Part shown: positions 62,016 to 64,000 of the stretch, piece after piece
Position numbering within the stretch: position 1 is the stretch's first letter
Layout: each line of letters starts with the position of its first letter
Assembly: GCF_000504085.1 (NCBI RefSeq)
Contig: NC_022792.1
Coordinates: 2,074,001-2,138,000 of the forward strand
Direction: 5' to 3'
Length of the DNA: 64,000 nucleotides
DNA from: Pseudothermotoga elfii DSM 9442 = NBRC 107921
GTDB lineage: Bacteria > Thermotogota > Thermotogae > Thermotogales > DSM-5069
The notes under the pieces: generated by a model
Database searches by the model: none
What the model saw: the letters and a program-made list of their open reading frames with translations, nothing else
Told to the model about the DNA's origin: nothing
Made by a program: the position numbers and the translations under genes

Positions 62016-62944
62016 GAAACCCACCTGCCTCGGTCAACCTCTTTGTACTCAGGATGCTCATGAAAGCATATTTTCTTTCTAAAATCACATCGTTCATAAA
62101 AAGGGCATCCGGTTATGTGTTCTGAGAGATCTGGCGGTCTTCCTGGGATACTTTTGTATTCTTTTATCTGTCCAGAAATACTCGGTACAGCTACAATCAA
62201 ACCTCTGGTGTATGGATGAAGGGGATTTTCGTATACCGCAGCTGTACCCCCATATTCCACTATTTCTCCGGCATACATTATAGCTATATGCCTGGATATT
62301 TCGAGCAGCAACGATATATCATGTGTGACAAAAATAGATGAAAACCTCTTCTCTCTCTGAAGTTCAAAGATTTTTTCCAGAATGCTTCTCTGTACAACTA
62401 CATCGAGAGCTGTGGTTGGCTCATCGAAAACTATCAATTTTGGTGAAAGTGATAGAGCCATCGCTATAACAACCCTCTGTCGCATGCCCCCAGAAAGTTG
62501 ATGAGGGTAACTATCCATGCGATCCACAGGAATACCTACTAATTGCAAAACCTTTTCAACTGTTCTATAGGCATCGTGTTTACTCACTCTGGTATGACGA
62601 ATCACCGCATCGGCTATTTGATCCTTTATTTTCATAACCGGATTGAGTGAGTTCATCGAGCTCTGTGGAACAAAAGAAAACTCCTTCCAACGAACCTTAG
62701 AAAGGGCTTCATCGGACAGTTCGAATATGTTAATCCCGTTAATTATAACCTTTCCAGACTCAATATACCCCGGACTCTTTAACAGTCTCAACATAGCTAA
62801 AACAAGCGTGGATTTTCCACAACCAGATTCACCCGCAATACCCAAAAAATCTTCATCGTATATCCTTAAAGTAACGTTATTAACCGCCTTAACCACTTTT
62901 TTTCTAAATCGATAGCCTGCTTTAAGATTTAAAACCTCCACCAT
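62000..62944 (-). CDS. Opp/Dpp-type ABC transporter ATPase (OppD-like)
   Basis: A 314-residue ATPase: Walker A GIAGESGCGKSTLVLAM, Q loop FVPQSSMNSLNPV, signature LSGGMRQRVVIAMAL, Walker B LIVFDEPTTALDVV, and the C-terminal motif CPFYERCDFRKKIC. ATG at 62944 follows GAAGGTGATCGAA; the GTG at 62953 is within the site. Overlaps its partner by 16 bases. Confidence 0.92.
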   Translation of the reverse strand: MVEVLNLKAGYRFRKKVVKAVNNVTLRIYDEDFLGIAGESGCGKSTLVLAMLRLLKSPGYIESGKVIINGINIFELSDEALSKVRWKEFSFVPQSSMNSLNPVMKIKDQIADAVIRHTRVSKHDAYRTVEKVLQLVGIPVDRMDSYPHQLSGGMRQRVVIAMALSLSPKLIVFDEPTTALDVVVQRSILEKIFELQREKRFSSIFVTHDISLLLEISRHIAIMYAGEIVEYGGTAAVYENPLHPYTRGLIVAVPSISGQIKEYKSIPGRPPDLSEHITGCPFYERCDFRKKICFHEHPEYKEVDRGRWVSCHLY

Positions 62945-62955
62945 TTCGATCACCT

Positions 62956-63768
62956 TCAGCGCCCTCTGAGTCTTGGGTTAGTCATCTCGTCCAGTGAAAA
63001 ATTCAAAAGAGCAAATGCTGTTCCAAGAAGAACTATAGACAATCCCGGAGCAAGAACCCAGGCCCACATACCGTTCAACAGTGCATTAGCACTTTGAGCC
63101 CAGTAAAGCATTGTACCCCATGAGATTCTACTTACATCACCAAGCCCAAGGAATGACAACGACGCTTCTCCAATAATGGCGTACAGCACAGAACCAAAAA
63201 AGTTCGAAGCTATCAATGACAGCATGTTTGGAAATATCTCGAAAAACACTATTCTGATGTTTTTCTCGCCTATTATTTTTGCTGCCGTTACAAATTCTCT
63301 ATTTTTCATTGAAAGCATCTGTGATCTTATTACTCTTGCTCCGCCACCCCAGCCAGTTAATGCAATCACTATGATAACTGTCCAGAAACTTCTCACCCTT
63401 ATATATGAAGAAATTACAATCATCAACGGAATACCCGGTATGACCAGAAACACGTCAGTTATTGTCGAAAGAATCCGATCAACTATTCCGCCGTAATAAC
63501 CTGATGTCATGCCAAAAAAGGTAGATATCCCCGTCATTAAAAATCCTGTCAAAATGCCTATCAACAGTGAAAGCCTCGTTCCGTGAATGAGCTGTGAAAA
63601 AATATCTCTACCCAATCTATCTGTTCCAAGGAAATGCAGTTTAGATGGTTTTTCATAGGGTAGATCAACAATATCGTTAGGATTATAAGGAGCTATATAC
63701 GGAGCAAGTAAAGCTATTGTTAGAAAAAATAGTATTATGCCAGCGCCAATCCATGTTTTAATATTCAA
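62956..63768 (-). CDS. ABC transporter permease, OppC-like
   Basis: A 271-residue permease. The N-terminal helix WIGAGIILFFLTIALLAPYIAPY, the LHFLGTDRLGRDIFSQLIHG segment and the EAA-type loop FVTAAKIIGEKNIRIVFFEIFPNM identify the DppC type. TTG at 63768 follows GAGGGGGTAGTATT; an ATG at 63810 would lie deep in the OppB gene. It pairs with the truncated OppB. Confidence 0.9.
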   Translation of the reverse strand: MNIKTWIGAGIILFFLTIALLAPYIAPYNPNDIVDLPYEKPSKLHFLGTDRLGRDIFSQLIHGTRLSLLIGILTGFLMTGISTFFGMTSGYYGGIVDRILSTITDVFLVIPGIPLMIVISSYIRVRSFWTVIIVIALTGWGGGARVIRSQMLSMKNREFVTAAKIIGEKNIRIVFFEIFPNMLSLIASNFFGSVLYAIIGEASLSFLGLGDVSRISWGTMLYWAQSANALLNGMWAWVLAPGLSIVLLGTAFALLNFSLDEMTNPRLRGR

Positions 63769-63772
63769 AATA

Positions 63773-64000
63773 CTACCCCCTCGCTCTCGGATCAAGGGAA
63801 ATGTAGACAAAATCCATCAATAGATTTGCGCCTAATACCGAAAGTGAGATAAAAAAGAATATAGCTTGAATCAGAGGATAGTCCTGACTGACAGCAGCTC
63901 TGTAAAGCTGATATCCCACTCCTGGATACGAAAAAACAATTTCTGTCAGAAGTGCACCACTCACAACAAAGCCAAGGGATAATCCAAAAGCTGTTATACT
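63773..64000 (-). CDS. ABC transporter permease, OppB-like, C-terminal part
   Basis: Only the last 75 codons are in the window; the frame is open to base 64000, so the gene continues beyond. The visible part shows TAFGLSLGFVVSGALLTEIVFSYPGVGYQLYRAA, the permease motif, followed by a membrane helix (LIQAIFFFISLSVLGANLLMDF) and the typical C-terminal DPRARG. The start, and any binding protein, lie outside the window. Confidence 0.88.
   Translation of the reverse strand, partial: SITAFGLSLGFVVSGALLTEIVFSYPGVGYQLYRAAVSQDYPLIQAIFFFISLSVLGANLLMDFVYISLDPRARG

Noticed and set aside
1-64000. CRISPR arrays, insertion sequences, prophage genes, tRNA or rRNA genes
   Set aside because: No regularly spaced repeats, transposase or integrase motifs, or cloverleaf-like sequences were seen; all gaps are short and accounted for.

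Overview
The window is a compact, AT-rich bacterial chromosome segment. It most resembles Thermotogales, probably a Pseudothermotoga-type organism; this is inferred from protein character and gene order, not from a database search. Supporting signs are very tight operons with overlapping genes, strong GGAGGTG ribosome sites, frequent TTG and GTG starts, Opp-type ABC transporters, and a core gene set matching thermophilic anaerobes. I see no tRNA or rRNA gene, insertion sequence, prophage or CRISPR array, and no gene-free stretch longer than 300 bases.

Layout. 1-399: 3' end of a GGDEF protein. 378-12989 (minus strand): a long series read right to left. It starts with rplU-prp-rpmA and rplM-rpsI, continues through dnaG-rpoD-phoH-HD hydrolase-ybeY and DUF1015 and YugP-type genes, and ends with a LacI regulator, EamA transporter, nitroreductase and pseudouridine-5'-phosphate glycosidase (psuG). 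13234-19525 (plus): a three-gene DUF2089/SHOCT-like module, then valS-folC-ruvA and an unknown gene. 19508-22293 (minus): thrS and an HD-GYP protein. 22401-38373 (plus): a giant SLBB export protein, nagA, smc, a Nudix hydrolase, an unknown gene, fliS, an acetyltransferase, a 2-hydroxyacid dehydrogenase, a YhhQ-like transporter, an MreD-like protein, PBP2, a radical SAM protein and a CPBP protease. 38305-45290 (minus): a complete peptide- or oligosaccharide-type ABC transporter with its own consensus promoter, followed by two small membrane-associated proteins. 45374-47767: kbl and tdh, divergent, for threonine breakdown to glycine and acetyl-CoA. 47782-54454 (minus): a fakA-like gene, an Asp23-family gene, dxs, xseB, xseA and a MutS-like ATPase. 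54536-56584: a membrane pyrophosphatase. 56612-59710: two nucleotide-sugar enzymes and a winged-helix/Rossmann regulator. 59768-60991: an ion permease. 61077-64000: a second Opp-type transporter, truncated by the window edge.

How the genes fit together. Much of the window is housekeeping: ribosome, replication, transcription initiation, aminoacylation, wall synthesis and recombination. The accessory parts suggest a fermentative thermophile that imports peptides or oligosaccharides, degrades threonine, salvages amino sugars, uses a pyrophosphate-driven ion pump, is flagellated, and has cyclic-di-GMP signalling (GGDEF and HD-GYP proteins).

The most interesting signals are: the DUF2089/SHOCT-like module, in which two genes share a C-terminal domain; a structured leader upstream of rplU next to the Prp/L27 pair; a 14-codon upstream ORF coupled to dnaG; a sugar-cluster regulator fusing a winged helix to a CapD-type Rossmann domain; a roughly ten-repeat SLBB protein; an insertion of about 65 residues inside an Opp ATPase; and a pyrophosphatase with K+-independent signature residues. 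None of these could be tested by search here.
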